In this document: one piece after another, positions 45,968 through 56,529 of the stretch
How positions within the stretch are numbered: position 1 is the first letter of the stretch
Layout: each line of letters starts with the position of its first letter
From: Zizania palustris
Lineage: Eukaryota; Streptophyta; Magnoliopsida; Poales; Poaceae
DNA length: 64,000 nt
Assembly: GCA_019279435.1 (NCBI GenBank)
Contig: JAAALK010000079.1
Coordinates: forward strand, 79,720,029-79,784,028
Direction: 5' to 3'
The notes under the pieces: generated by a model
What the model saw: the letters and a program-made list of their open reading frames with translations, nothing else
The model's database searches: none
What the model was told of the DNA's origin: nothing
Program-made: the position numbers and the translations under genes

Positions 45968-48430
45968 CTACACATGATAAGAACGCCTCGATCGCTCAGT
46001 GCTGGGGTGAGTAAAATAATGGCGAGGCATCCAGCACTGAGTGACACGAGTAGTAGGCACAGTAAAAGTAGACGGTCTACGCACATAAAAATCAGAATGA
46101 TGCAAAGTGCGAGGTCTACCTACATGCAAAGAACGCAAAGCATGACGAGGTCTCCTACTCTGACGAGGTACAAAGCTACTCGCCCGAGGTCTACCACCAT
46201 ATGGAACATGGTGAACACCTCGAGGAGCAAAACCTCTCCGAGAAGCACGAGGAGCCTCGAGAACAGGACGAGAGTAATACTCAGACTCATGCATACCTAA
46301 AGATGGGTAATGCATGTCCTGATAGCTCATCGCCTGTGCACGTCGCTCATCCTTGATGCGATGGAAACAGAAACCAATTAAATGACCCGCCCGCTGACAA
46401 TAAGAACAATGAAACACTCTCCTGGGGGCACTCTCATGGGTCACAGGAGCAACTCTCACAGGCTCCTTGGGTTTCTTTTGAGTGGTTTTCTTGGGAGGAT
46501 TTTTCTTGGTAGGAGGAGTGGTTTTCTTTGGTGGATGGGTAGGCTTTTTGGCTGATGGGGTATCCAACAGAGCTCTCTCTTTCTCTAGGGTGGTAGGAGA
46601 GGTAAAAACAATTTTGGTCTTACTGTCTGAAGCTATCCTCTCAAAACCCAAACCTAGAGCTACCCCGGCTCTGTCAGCACACAACTTGGTCTTGGCCAAG
46701 AGCAAATCCATCCTACCCTTCCCTTCAGTGCATTTATTCACCACAGAAAGAAGGTATTCATTTTCGGACATGAGGTTTTCAGCTCGCTCTCTGACAGTGC
46801 CTAGCTGGTCCTTAAGGGTGATGCAAGTGTCACACACAGGTTGCACATCCTTAGAACTACCGGCCCTCTCCAATCTAGCCTCCAAATCATGAACATGCTT
46901 ATCACGTAAATTAATGCTATCGCGTAATAAAGAGCAGTTCATGCAATCAATAACATCATGAGGTCTAGAATCCACCTCCAAAAGCTGCTTCTGTGCAGTC
47001 TCAAGCTCAGAGAGAGTTTGAGCATGTACAGAGCGCAACTGAGCAAGCTCACTCATGACAACAGAACATGATTCACAATCAGCATCATCATATTTAGACT
47101 TAAGCATGGCATATTCAGTAGATACAGATTCTAGCCTAAGTCTAAGGTCTTTTCTTTCTCTAGCGGCTTGCACAAGCAATCTATCCTGACCTAGAACAAC
47201 TTCATTCAGTTCATCTAATTTAATTAGAAGCTGGTCAGATGATAGGTTTACCTCAGATGAGTCAAACTCATCGCCGCTGTGATCGCTGTCGGCCATGAAG
47301 CAAAGGCCGGTGAAGTCACGTCCCTTTTTGTCCTTCTTGTCCTCCTTCCTTGGGGACTCCTCCTCCTCAGAGCTCGACTCCTCAGTTGAGGATGTGTCGA
47401 TGTCGCTGAGAGCAGCAACAAAGGCTCTGGAAGCGGCCTTGGCTACTTTCTTAGCCATCTTGCCGCGCTTGCCCTTCACAAAGGGCTTCCTCTCCTTTTT
47501 GTGGAATTTGGGGCGGTCACTCTCATCTCTCTTTTTGATTTTGGGGCAATTAGCCTTGATGTGAGAAGTGTCGCCACATTCATAGCAACCACTAAAACCA
47601 CTTCTCCTCTGATCCCGTCTCTCATGATGAAAGCGGGTGAACCTCCGGGCAATGAGAGCAAGCTCATCATCCGCTAGAGTGTCCACCTGCTCCTTTGTGA
47701 CGGAGACCAGGGAGGACAAAGCAAAACCATCTGCAAGAACACAAGTACCTGATGTGCTTGGTTCTGCAGTGGTGCCACGGCTAGTGCTAGAAACCAATGC
47801 CAATGGCTGTGGCAAAGAGCTTCTGTGCACTGCAAGAGATGCCTTGGCAATCTCTGTGGACTTCAGCTTGCTAAAGAGTTCATCACAGGTCAATGTGTCA
47901 TAGCCTGTGGACTCCTCAATGCTGGATATCTTCACCTCCCATATGCTACGGTCAAGTGCATAGAGAAGCTTGATAGCCCTATCATGATCACTGTAAGCAA
48001 GCGTCCCGTTGGATCGCAAGTTACTCAATATCGCGTCAAAACGAGAAAACATGGCATCTACAGATTCACCAGGTGCCTGCACAAACAGCTGATACTGTTG
48101 ATTGTAGGTGCTTTGGCGCCTGGCCTTAATCTGAGCAGAGCCCTCATGGAAGACAGTGAGTGTAGTCCAAATCTCCCTAGCAGTCCTAAGGTGCTGCACC
48201 CTATCAAACTCACTCCGACTCAAACCAATGAACAATATGTTCCTTGCCTTCGAGTTGGCGATATACTGATCTTTTTCAGTTTGAGTGGTGCGGGTATCAG
48301 GGATGGAGTATTGTGAGTCCACAATCTCCCAAATTGCATTTCCTTGGCTTAACAAGTAAGCCTCCATGCGCACCTTCCAGTATGCAAAATCTGTCCCATC
48401 GAACAGAGGAATTTTACTGCCTCTATCCAT
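45968..48430 (-). CDS. Gag of element D, two zinc knuckles and a long coiled coil
   Basis: The ATG at 48430 lies 64 bases inside the 5' LTR; the stop is TAG at 45968-45970. Residues 1-200 are the copia gag core (FAYWKVRMEAYLL, REIWTTL-x-VFHEG). A first CCHC knuckle CYECGDTSHIKANC lies near 280, followed by a Lys-rich and Ser/Glu-rich stretch (about 310-370). A coiled coil spans about 400-615, a Pro/Thr/Lys-rich segment about 625-655, and a second CCHC knuckle CSYCQRAGHLIGFC lies near 673. The Arg/Tyr-rich tail probably binds RNA. 820 residues is long for a copia gag but Sirevirus gags are long. The gag of B shares the layout as far as the coiled coil. Confidence 0.93.
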   Translation of the reverse strand: MDRGSKIPLFDGTDFAYWKVRMEAYLLSQGNAIWEIVDSQYSIPDTRTTQTEKDQYIANSKARNILFIGLSRSEFDRVQHLRTAREIWTTLTVFHEGSAQIKARRQSTYNQQYQLFVQAPGESVDAMFSRFDAILSNLRSNGTLAYSDHDRAIKLLYALDRSIWEVKISSIEESTGYDTLTCDELFSKLKSTEIAKASLAVHRSSLPQPLALVSSTSRGTTAEPSTSGTCVLADGFALSSLVSVTKEQVDTLADDELALIARRFTRFHHERRDQRRSGFSGCYECGDTSHIKANCPKIKKRDESDRPKFHKKERKPFVKGKRGKMAKKVAKAASRAFVAALSDIDTSSTEESSSEEEESPRKEDKKDKKGRDFTGLCFMADSDHSGDEFDSSEVNLSSDQLLIKLDELNEVVLGQDRLLVQAARERKDLRLRLESVSTEYAMLKSKYDDADCESCSVVMSELAQLRSVHAQTLSELETAQKQLLEVDSRPHDVIDCMNCSLLRDSINLRDKHVHDLEARLERAGSSKDVQPVCDTCITLKDQLGTVRERAENLMSENEYLLSVVNKCTEGKGRMDLLLAKTKLCADRAGVALGLGFERIASDSKTKIVFTSPTTLEKERALLDTPSAKKPTHPPKKTTPPTKKNPPKKTTQKKPKEPVRVAPVTHESAPRRVFHCSYCQRAGHLIGFCFHRIKDERRAQAMSYQDMHYPSLGMHESEYYSRPVLEAPRASRRGFAPRGVHHVPYGGRPRASSFVPRQSRRPRHALRSLHVGRPRTLHHSDFYVRRPSTFTVPTTRVTQCWMPRHYFTHPSTERSRRSYHV

Positions 48431-48480
48431 GTCGCCAACAGATCACAAAACCGGTTAAGGTCAACTGGTGATCTTAACCT

Positions 48481-48492
48481 GCTCTGATACCA
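48481..48492 (-). other. Primer binding site of element D
   Basis: The complement reads TGGTATCAGAGC (tRNA-Met), two bases inside the 5' LTR. Confidence 0.93.
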
Positions 48493-48494
48493 AT

Positions 48495-50470
48495 TGTTGG
48501 ACCGGAAACGGCGACCAGAGGGGGGGTGAATGGGAGCTTTTAAAATTTCTGGCTAAAAACTTAGCCTTCGGTTCTATTCTGTCTTCTGCGGAACAGGCTT
48601 CGAACACAGCCTTCGAAGGTCTGGTTCGGAGGTACTTCGACACCTTCGAACACAGGCTTCGGATTGGCAAAAGTTCGAAGCCAAGAAGACTTCGCTCCAC
48701 TTACAACCCTCGAAAATCTACTCTGCTAAGTCAGTGCAGGCTCCGCACACAAGGTGCTTCGAGCAGGCTTCGCACTTCACCCTTCGCAGGAGTGGACAGC
48801 CCTCTGAGGACTTCGACCAAGTACTTAGCGACAGCAACTGGTGCTGGGCTTCGCACACGAAGGTCTACACGCACACAAAACGGACTATGCTAAAGGCTTC
48901 GACACAAGAAGCACTACGGGAAACGAACAGGGCTTCGCTAGTAAGCAGCGAGGTCTTGCCTCGTGTTACACAGAGCGACAACACACTGTAAAGCACACTT
49001 CGCGATAAAACACCCTTCGCCTAGACAGGCTCCGGTGAACTAAAACTAGCGAGGTATGCAATACGAGCTCAAGCAAAAGCACACAGAAGCAGGGCTTCGC
49101 CGCTTGAACAAGGAACACAAAATATATTGAACTCAGAATGAATACAGCGAGGTCTGTCTACAGGAGCTCAATAGTAAATGCTCAAAGTGTTAAATGTTAC
49201 CTACCGAGCCCCCATATTTATAGCCCACGGCTTCATCCTAAGGAAGTGACTACATTACCCCTAGGGTTTACATCCATTTTGTCTCTACAGAACTAAGGGG
49301 TACAAAAGGTAGTCCACCTTTATTTTGGAGGCTTCTCTGTCAGCTGCAGAGGGGACAGTGTCAGCCTTTTTCAGAACAGACAGTGTCAGCCTTTACAGTG
49401 TTGACTTCTGGAACCTCCCTTCGCACCCGAGGGGTGCGGAAGCTTCGGCGAGAAGCCTGCAGCCTGTTGGCCTTCGCTCTGCCGAAGAAGTCCTTTGATA
49501 CAGTGACGGTTTTGAGCCGAAGCCGCCAAAGCCCCTTGGGCCTTCGCACCACCACCTCCGGAGTGGATCACCACGGCTTCGCAGCTACTCCGAGCTTGAA
49601 CACCGTCCGTCCGTGTACCGAAGCCATGCATGGCCGAAGCACCACAAGTCATCCTCACTCCGAAGCCCCACCTTCGGAGTACCACCCTTCGAAGTCCCTC
49701 CTTCGTCCAAGGCTTCCGCATGAAGCATTCCATGAGCACTCCGTCGCAGTGCCTCTCCCCGAGCACACTCCATGACGAGCCTCACCCGGACCATGCCTTC
49801 GATGCGCCTCGACTTCTGAGACCTTCGTCGGGCACCTTCGAGTGTCTCCCTCCGGAGCACACATCGAACACCTTGCCTCCGCAGAGGACTTGGTCCACCA
49901 ACTCCGAAGTAACTCCATTCGGAGTACCTTCGAAGTGCCTCACCTCCGAGGACTTTGACTCGGAGTACCTTCAGCCGGAGCCACGCTCCGCACTCTCTGC
50001 CTTCACCTGGCACGCCTCGACCCGAGGACCGACCCGGACCACCTTCGCAGCCACCGTGACGGAGCTCCCCGCTCCCCTGGCATCAAGCCTCCCGCCTGAC
50101 CCAGGTTCACCTGGCTCGAACCTTGTCCGTCGCCTCCGAAGTCCCTGCGCACCACCGACAAGCAAACAAGTGTATCCAGTACTCCGGAGACCTCTCCGGG
50201 TTAGCAACCTCCGGCACACACTCCGGTGTACCGCCCAAAGTACCGAAGCCATCGGTACGAACCCAGTCATCGCGTACTGTCGGACCCCTCCGATAGGTAC
50301 ACTCCGCTGCACAGCTGCAGCAAGCAAACACCGAACACACTCCGGTGACACACCTCCGAACACCCTTCGGAGGTACCACCTCCGAAGCCCCTCCGGAGGT
50401 ACCCTTCGAACAGAGGGTAAAAGTCTGTCAATCACTCATCACAAACACCGAAACCATCCTTGGTTTCTCA
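48495..50470 (-). repeat. 5' LTR of element D (1976 bp) with promoter
   Basis: Nearly identical to 39652-41627. The minus-strand TATA box CTATAAATAT at 49214-49223 sits in GGGCTATAAATATGGGGG, a strong plant core promoter, and should start the element RNA leftwards. Confidence 0.95.
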
Positions 50471-50475
50471 CACAC

Positions 50476-51500
50476 TCTGCACGCATGGTTATCAGTCCCC
50501 CTTGCACATGGCGGTTAGGGACTTCGGCCTATCTGGTACGTGCAATCATGCGGTGAATCAACACAATTTAGTATGAGGATGGGTGTGTTCGTCCAGGTGA
50601 CTTCGAACGCTCGATCACGTCGGGTTACATATATTCCATATAGATGCTTTGAGTGCTGGACTTGGAATATATTTTACTTGTCATGTCGCTCTTTTTTGTA
50701 TACAAAGAGGAAGTTGAAGTATTCAAAGATAGGCTTCAAGATTTTTAATGCGAAGCAAGGCTTTAGGACATTGAATGTGAAGCAAGTATTTGAGTTTTAT
50801 TAAGATGTGAAGCAAGGTTTTGAGCTTATTAGGATGCGAAGCGAGGCTTCAAGAGATTTTTTATGATGAGCGAAGCAAGGCTTCAAGACTTTGTTTGTGA
50901 TAAGAGAAGCAAGGCTTCAGAACTGTGCAGAAGGGTGAAGTAGGTCACACTGTTTCTAGGCCTCCTTCGGACTTTTTAGGACACTTCGAGTTGCAAGCTC
51001 GGAGTCTCGGGACACTTGAAGTTGCAAGCTCGGAGTCCCTTTTTTATCGCTACAAGCCTGGAGGCGCTATGCAGCGACGAAGGTGGAGCGGATCACACCG
51101 ATTTTTGGGGCCATTTGACAGAGCCCGAAGTCAGCATATATCAAAGTGAAACATGATGCCCCGTATATATGTGCGGACTTTATTTGTCTCGCGTTGAGCC
51201 CATCTTCGAGCTCGGGTTGCGGAGTAGCTTATGCATACCTTCAGAAGCCCCAAAAGTCATGAAACGAATGACTTCGAAGTGGGGTGTTAAAGCTTGCCTC
51301 GGAGCCCCTGGGGCCTCCGAGATTGGAGAGAAGACTGAGAAGCCTTTAGATCATATTTGAAGCCCCTAGCAGAAGGTGAGTGTGCGATGCTTGCGTAGGA
51401 CTTCGCACACATCTTCATAAGTATGGTTTGAGATGGGTTTCATAGGTAGTGGTAAAGAGGCTAATTTAGTACTAAGCTTCTCATGGACGGTGTTAACTGT
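50476..51500. other. Internal non-coding part of element A
   Basis: This is the rest of A between the D insertion and its right LTR. It has short direct repeats of the type GAAGCAAGGCTT (50745-50920, about five copies) and CTCGGAGTC. There is no gag, pol or other coding similarity. If A is transcribed from the minus strand, this is its leader and would hold the primer site next to 51500, but I recognise no tRNA complement. Confidence 0.5.
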
Positions 51501-52220
51501 TGTATCAATTTCATTAGCTAAAAATAGGTTTGTGTAATGATTATAACCTTGAAGGGTTATATTGTGAAAGGGGTTTGAACCTCAAAGGGTTCGTATGGAG
51601 AGAGTGTTTTTATATTAGTTTAGGCCTCTGGGAGGGATAATAACCTTACGTCCAGTTAATAGTGATTTCTACATCTTGTATTCTCTACCCCCTTTACATT
51701 GGAGGTGCCTAGCTTTTTTAGGCAAAATATAACAGGAAAGGACTATTTTACCCTTTACTTACAACTATCATGCAAGACTCTGTTTACAAAACTTCGTAGG
51801 GGTAAAACAATAAACTCTTATATGAGTACATGTTCAAATACCAAAGGCGAAGGCCTTTGGTTTAGGTCTTCATGCCGAAGTGGCCTCAAGATATTTAGAG
51901 TCTTTACCGGAGTTTGGGTTGGAGGCTTCGCACCGAAGAGGCCTCCGTCGCGGATAGCACATCTTCACCGGGTGGAGCCGGAGTTGCCCGGAGGGGGCCT
52001 CGGAGGGGCCTATGTGCCTATGTGACTTCACATTTAGCTTATAGCCTTGTGATGTTGTGAAGTAGTCTTCGTAGTAGTCTTCATATACTTGCTTCGCTCA
52101 AGATGAAGGAGTCTTGGGCTTGCTTTTTGGCTTCAGCACTCCAGAGGGCTTCGGCCTTATGGAGGCTTCGAAGATACTGTCATTTGACCCCATTTTAGGG
52201 TAAAGTTATTTTCCCCAACA
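51501..52220 (-). repeat. Right LTR of element A (720 bp)
   Basis: Pairs with 13420-14136 and keeps the TG (51501) and CA (52220) ends. The TATA box of the left copy is spoiled here (CTTTTTTAGG for CTTTTATAGG). This copy would be the 5' LTR if A runs on the minus strand. Confidence 0.8.
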
Positions 52221-52576
52221 ATATCTAAAAGACCATTTCCCTGTGTATGTAAGAAATCAAATCATTTTTTCTTTATTGGTTCATGATATATGGTTTTTTG
52301 GAGGCCTAAATGTACTACTGGTATAGTAATTGTTTTGTTTATCTACTAGTTTTAATCCATTTATGATCTGACTCCGCACCAATTCTGATTTCCAAAATAA
52401 CCTGTTCCGTATCCACATACGTTTAACATCAGCACCGAATCTGAATCCGTAGTACAAAAATGGTATATGATATAATATGAGTATTATCCGTCCGAATCTG
52501 ATCCGTTCTCACCCCTAGAGAGACAACTACCTCAAATTCTTTAAGTTAGTATAAGGTATAACTACAAAAACATGTT

Positions 52577-53000
52577 GTTCCAAATAGGATTTTTTAAAAA
52601 TAATATATTTTTTTAAAAAAAGTTCAAATGGGTATAGCCATTTCAAAAAAAATTCAAAAATAGGTACCGGTCGATACTTGATGGACCGAACGAGACCATG
52701 TCAGCCTTGGTTCAATCGTTGGTTGACTGAACCTTGCCACGTCAGCCTGGTTCAGTCGAACCAGGGTGACGTGGCGCAGAACGACTCTTTTTGGGAATGG
52801 CAATGGCTACTTCGGCCGAACTAGGCCACTTCAGCCTGGTTCGGCCGTGACGTGGTAAGGTTCGGCCGACCATCGGTCGAACAAGGGCTGACATGGCTTG
52901 GTTCGGCCAATCGGTATCTATTTTTGATTTTTTTCAAAACGGCTATACACATTTTAAATTTTTTCAAAAAATATTGTTTTTTTAAAAAATTCTTCCAAAC
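52577..53000. repeat. Foldback element with roughly 93-bp inverted arms
   Basis: Arms 52577-52669 and 52912-53000 are AT-rich and align as inverted repeats at roughly 80% by eye (shared GGTATAGCC, ATTTTTT and AAAAATAG-TACCG). The GC-rich centre repeats GGTTCGGCCGA/CTGGTTCGG motifs and TGACGTGG. It is probably a non-autonomous DNA element, possibly Mutator-like because of the long arms. No target duplication was found. Confidence 0.7.
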
Positions 53001-53410
53001 AGCACAAAGACCGTCTGAAACATGACTAGGACAAACAATAGATTCTTAGTTTAAAGTTGAATGATACCTTCAATCCTGCATCAAACAGTACCTTAATTCT
53101 TAACACGTGGAAGTAGGCAGTATCGAGAAAACGTATTCGGACACGGAACAGATTAATGGAATAGGATGGTTTTGCTTTTAGGGATAGGATGAAATGAGAT
53201 GGTTTTGTAGAGCTGTTTCGTTGAATGAATAGAATGTTTTGGTCTTGTGTTTGGTTGAGGGAATAGAGAGGAATGGGATGATTCTAGCCCCAGCCACCCC
53301 ATGTGCCAAATTTAGCTGCTGCAACACCTAGAATTAAGTCGTTTGGCAAAAAAAATCCATACTATGAGGTTATGTATCTATGGAAAATATTCCCTTTTCA
53401 AGATCGTTCG
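53001..53410. other. Left flank of element E
   Basis: No gene. It contains GTGTTTGGTTGAGGGAATAG near 53250, which has an inverted partner to the right of E (CCCTTGAACCAAACA near 63052), so E may have landed in a MITE-like repeat. Confidence 0.35.
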
Positions 53411-53742
53411 TGTTGATAGCAAAAAATGGCATCAATGGCTAAGATTGTCAAAATATCAATTTTGGTAATTTGGGCCGAAAATACACATGTCCCAGGTCAG
53501 GCCGAAGCCCTATAGGACTGAAGGACCATTGGGCTATGGGCTTCGGAAGCTTCCAGCCAGCCCACGGCCTTCGGCGAGGAAGCCTTCGGAGGCCCACGCC
53601 ACCGAAGCTTCGGCCCGAGGAGCAGGCTTTGACGGGCCTGGCCGTAGGCCCACTTCAGCAGAGATAGAGTTGGACACAATTCCGACTAAGTTTTAATCTC
53701 TATTCAGCCAAATTATAGAAGATTAGATCAGAGGTCTAACCC

Positions 53743-53752
53743 CTATAAATAT
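53743..53752 (+). promoter_or_regulatory. TATA box of element E
   Basis: CTATAAATATAG in both LTRs (about 53743 and 62075), ahead of GAGGCGAAGC. Confidence 0.65.
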
Positions 53753-53900
53753 AGAGGCGAAGCTAGTTCAGAGGGCCCCCAACACAAATCAACCACAAAG
53801 CCCTAGCTTTGAATCACATTTACTTTATCTTTACTTTTCTGTACTCTTCGTGGGTTTGCCTGGAAGCCCTCCGACGGCCACATCGGAACAGTGGTAACCT

Positions 53901-54008
53901 TTGTTACTTCGCTTGTGAAGTATCCGTTAATCTACGTAATAGATTGCTATCGCCTTGTTACTTCGCCTGTGAAGTATCTGCTAATATGCGTATCAGATTG
54001 CTATCTTC
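53901..54008. repeat. 54-bp tandem duplication in the LTR of element E
   Basis: TTGTTACTTCGC-TGTGAAGTAT begins at 53901 and 53955, each copy holding the small hairpin ACTTC...GAAGT and ending AGATTGCTATC. The 3' LTR has the same pair (62231 onward), so the duplication predates insertion. It may be an enhancer-like repeat. Confidence 0.8.
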
Positions 54009-54735
54009 GCTACTAGTGCAACACTTGGCAGAATTCGGTCCTCGGGATGAATTAGTACTTCGAATCTTATCTGTTGCAGGTTACCTACGTTCGGAGCTAC
54101 TTCGTCGGAGGTGTCTGGAGCTGAGAGATCAGTTTCGGAGGTTGCCAGAACACCCTTCAGCGAGACTTTTGCTTCGACAGCGCGCTCCGTTAGCAGACTT
54201 CATCATGACACGCTTCGCCATGCTCGCACCCCGTTCCGGACAAAGTCACGTTCGCACGTTGCGTTTGAGCCATTATCATATATCTTACTGTATCAGATAC
54301 TTTGCGTCGAACCCCGCTGTTCGGAGGTGATCGTCGCATACAGATCCATTCGGAGTTCATCTTCGGCCATATCAGTCCGAACACCGAAGGTACCCTTCGG
54401 TGGGACACTTTGCACTAGACGCCGAAGGTACACTTCGGCGACCCCCTTCGCACCGCACTTCGAAGCAGACAGGCTCCGACCGGTTTGCTGATTTATCCTG
54501 TTTAATATATTTCTTTTAGCTAATTGGATTATTTTGTGTGATCTGATTGTCTGGTGACTCCACCCTCCTTACCACGGCTAAGGGTAGTCGGAACGCGACG
54601 TTAGTGTTGTGTTACACTTAGGCTTGTCCCTAAGTATCCGCACACATTTGGATCGTCGAATTGACCCAAGTGTGGGGGCACGTTTTCGTGTCAACACACT
54701 TTTTGGCAACTCCGCTAGGGAAAAGCTACGCCAAC

Positions 54736-56450
54736 ATGACGGGTACGTCTACGTCGGCCACCGGTACATCTACAATGACTACTGCATCTACACCGCCAAT
54801 GGACACCATAGGAGGTGCGGATATCGACAACCGCAACATCTTAACACCTACTCTTGAAGAGATTCCCGCAGAAGACCGAGCAGAGATCGAGGAAAGTTGT
54901 AGGTGCTCCAAGACATGATGCTTGGGGGCTACGTCAAGACACGTACAGGCTTCATCAAGCGCGACATCATCGCCCCGACCTTGCTCGGACCCAGGTAACC
55001 CCTGTATCACCTCGTTTATCCTCTTTAGAGATTGAGCCAAAAATAGTTGCATCAGTAGATCAGGCCGTTAGCGCTTCGCTAGCAAACCATTTAGATTTGA
55101 CAATTAGTTCCCAAGTAGAGGCTACACTTAGAAGGTTTGGCTTTACTGAGGCCGTACCATCAGTCCCTATTGCTAGTATACCTCCGGTTAATCATGTGTA
55201 TAGCAGAACTGACGGTAACACTAGCATGACCATTATGTCTCCGGCCCTAACACCCGCGGCCGAGACTAATCATTATGATTACAGCTAAACTAGCGTCGCG
55301 TATCACGCGCCACCACTACCTGCGCCGGTACCAGCCCTGCTCGCACTGCTCGCGCCACATGCGCAAGTACTCGGGCACGAGCACGTCATACAGATAGCGC
55401 GTAGGGAAGAGGCCCATAGCCGACACGCTGATATCCCGCCACGTGTCGCGCCCTAGCACGAGAGACGTGCGCAGGCGGTGGGCCAAGATGATCTAGAGGA
55501 GCGAATCAGCGCACTATTTAGGGAATGCGCCGGCTTCGTGCCTAGGGGTCGGGTTAGGGTTTACCGTAAGCCATATCCCGATCATTTCGATACAGTACCC
55601 TACCCCGCGGCTATAGAATCCCCGAATTCACTAAGTTCGATGGCGAGGGTAGCAAAACCAGACTAGAGCATGTTAGTCAATTTTTAACACAGTGTGGAGA
55701 AGCAAGCTGGACAGAAGCCCTAAAAATTATACTATTTTCTCTCTCGCTATCCGACACCGCTTTCACTTGGTTTTCGGCGCTCCCACCGAACTCCGTTCAG
55801 ACATGGGATGAATTGGAACAAAAATTCCATGATTACTTTTACACAGGTGAGAAAAAACTCAGGCTTTCACACTTGACATCGGTTAGTCAGAAATCTAACG
55901 AGAATGTCTCCGAGTACATCAAGCGTTTTAGGGATACTAGAAACCGATGTTTTAGCCTTAGTATTACAGAAAGGGATTTGGCGGAACTAGCTTTTAATGG
56001 GTTACGTTCCGAGATTAAAGAAAGATTAGACAACCAGAACTTTTTAGAGGTTAGCCAAGTCCTATAGCAGGCTCTGCTCCAAGAAGGCCGAACCAAAGAT
56101 AAAAAGTTTATTAAAACGTTTAACAAGCCTAGGGCTGAAATCCACGTCATGGAATGCTCCGACGAGGAGGAATCAGAGGAGGAGGATTCAACCGACATGT
56201 ACATGGCCGAATGGGTTTGGAACGCTAAGAGTAAACCTATCACTTGCTCTGAATTACGACCGTCTCCCACGAAGAATTGGCCTAGTGAGGTCAAGTACTC
56301 GTTTGACATAACTAAATGTGATAAAATATTTGATCCGAACCCCATGCGGAGCGAGTTCGGCCCCCAATGGCCAGACCCCACACCACTCTGGACGGACCCT
56401 TCGATAGGAAGCTTCGGCCCACACTGGCCAAACGTACCTCCGGCCTAGTA
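54736..56450 (+). pseudogene. Gag of element E, decayed
   Basis: ATG at 54736 begins a Thr/Ser-rich leader (MTGTSTSATGTST). The gag core lies at 55680-56100 with FTWFSALPPNSVQTWDELEQ-type sequence, F-x-YFYTGEKK and ELAFNGLRSEIKERL, which is the Retrotrans_gag fold of gypsy. An acidic stretch (DEEESEEEDSTD) and repeated FGP-x-WPD-x-PLW motifs follow (56350-56450). Frames shift several times and stops occur near 55664, 56065 and 56447. Confidence 0.8.
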
Positions 56451-56529
56451 GGACCCCTCGCTGATATGGTCCGAGACACCGTCGACTCTACCGAACCCCC
56501 CTCCGGGTAACAGGTTCGGCTCACAATGG

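Larger units (their letters stand above)
39652..50470 (-). mobile_element. Element D: nearly intact Sirevirus copia retrotransposon
   Basis: Both LTRs are exactly 1976 bp, with exact target duplication CACAC (39647-39651 and 50471-50475). The primer site, gag (820 codons), pol (1055 codons), a 1.2-kb 3' non-coding region with many polypurine tracts and the final tract are all present on the minus strand. I count about 15 LTR differences, nearly all transitions. At the often-used grass rate of 1.3e-8 per site per year this means about 0.3 million years; that is a rough by-eye figure. The only visible defect is one in-frame amber codon between gag and pol. Confidence 0.95.
13420..52220 (-). mobile_element. 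Element A: large non-autonomous LTR element (Tat-like?), host of B and D
   Basis: Direct repeats of 717 and 720 bp (13420-14136 and 51501-52220) bound the element. Without B and D and their target duplications it is about 6.3 kb. On the minus strand the LTR reads TGTTGGGG...GATACA, and the left copy ends mutated. The minus strand just outside the left LTR (14137-14165) reads purine-rich, as a polypurine tract should, and the minus-strand TATA (13631-13639) points the same way, so I take minus as the transcribed strand. No gag or pol was found; the only ORF is the Transposase_28-like one on the plus strand. No clean 5-bp target duplication is visible (CTAAC versus ATATC). Relation to Tat-lineage elements is inferred from the antisense extra ORF. 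Confidence 0.65.
12621..52517. mobile_element. Element H: hAT-like DNA transposon remnant hosting element A
   Basis: The left end TAAGGTGAAAGCGGAT matches, in inverted form, the right end whose complement is TAGGGGTGAGAACGGAT, with one indel. Flanks TAGAGACG (12613-12620) and GAGAGACA (52518-52525) agree at six of eight positions, fitting an aged 8-bp hAT duplication. Subterminal DNA on both sides is rich in GGAT/ATCC motifs (GGATATTATCCG). Removing A leaves about 1.1 kb (12621-13419 plus 52221-52517), so this is a non-autonomous element. No transposase is seen. Confidence 0.6.
53411..54696 (+). repeat. 5' LTR of element E (1286 bp)
   Basis: It runs from TGTTGATAGCAAAAAATGG to TTTTCGTGTCAACA. 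A tandem duplication and a TATA box are listed separately. The bases after it, CACTTTTTGGCAACTCCGC, should hold the primer site, but I could not assign a tRNA. Confidence 0.93.
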
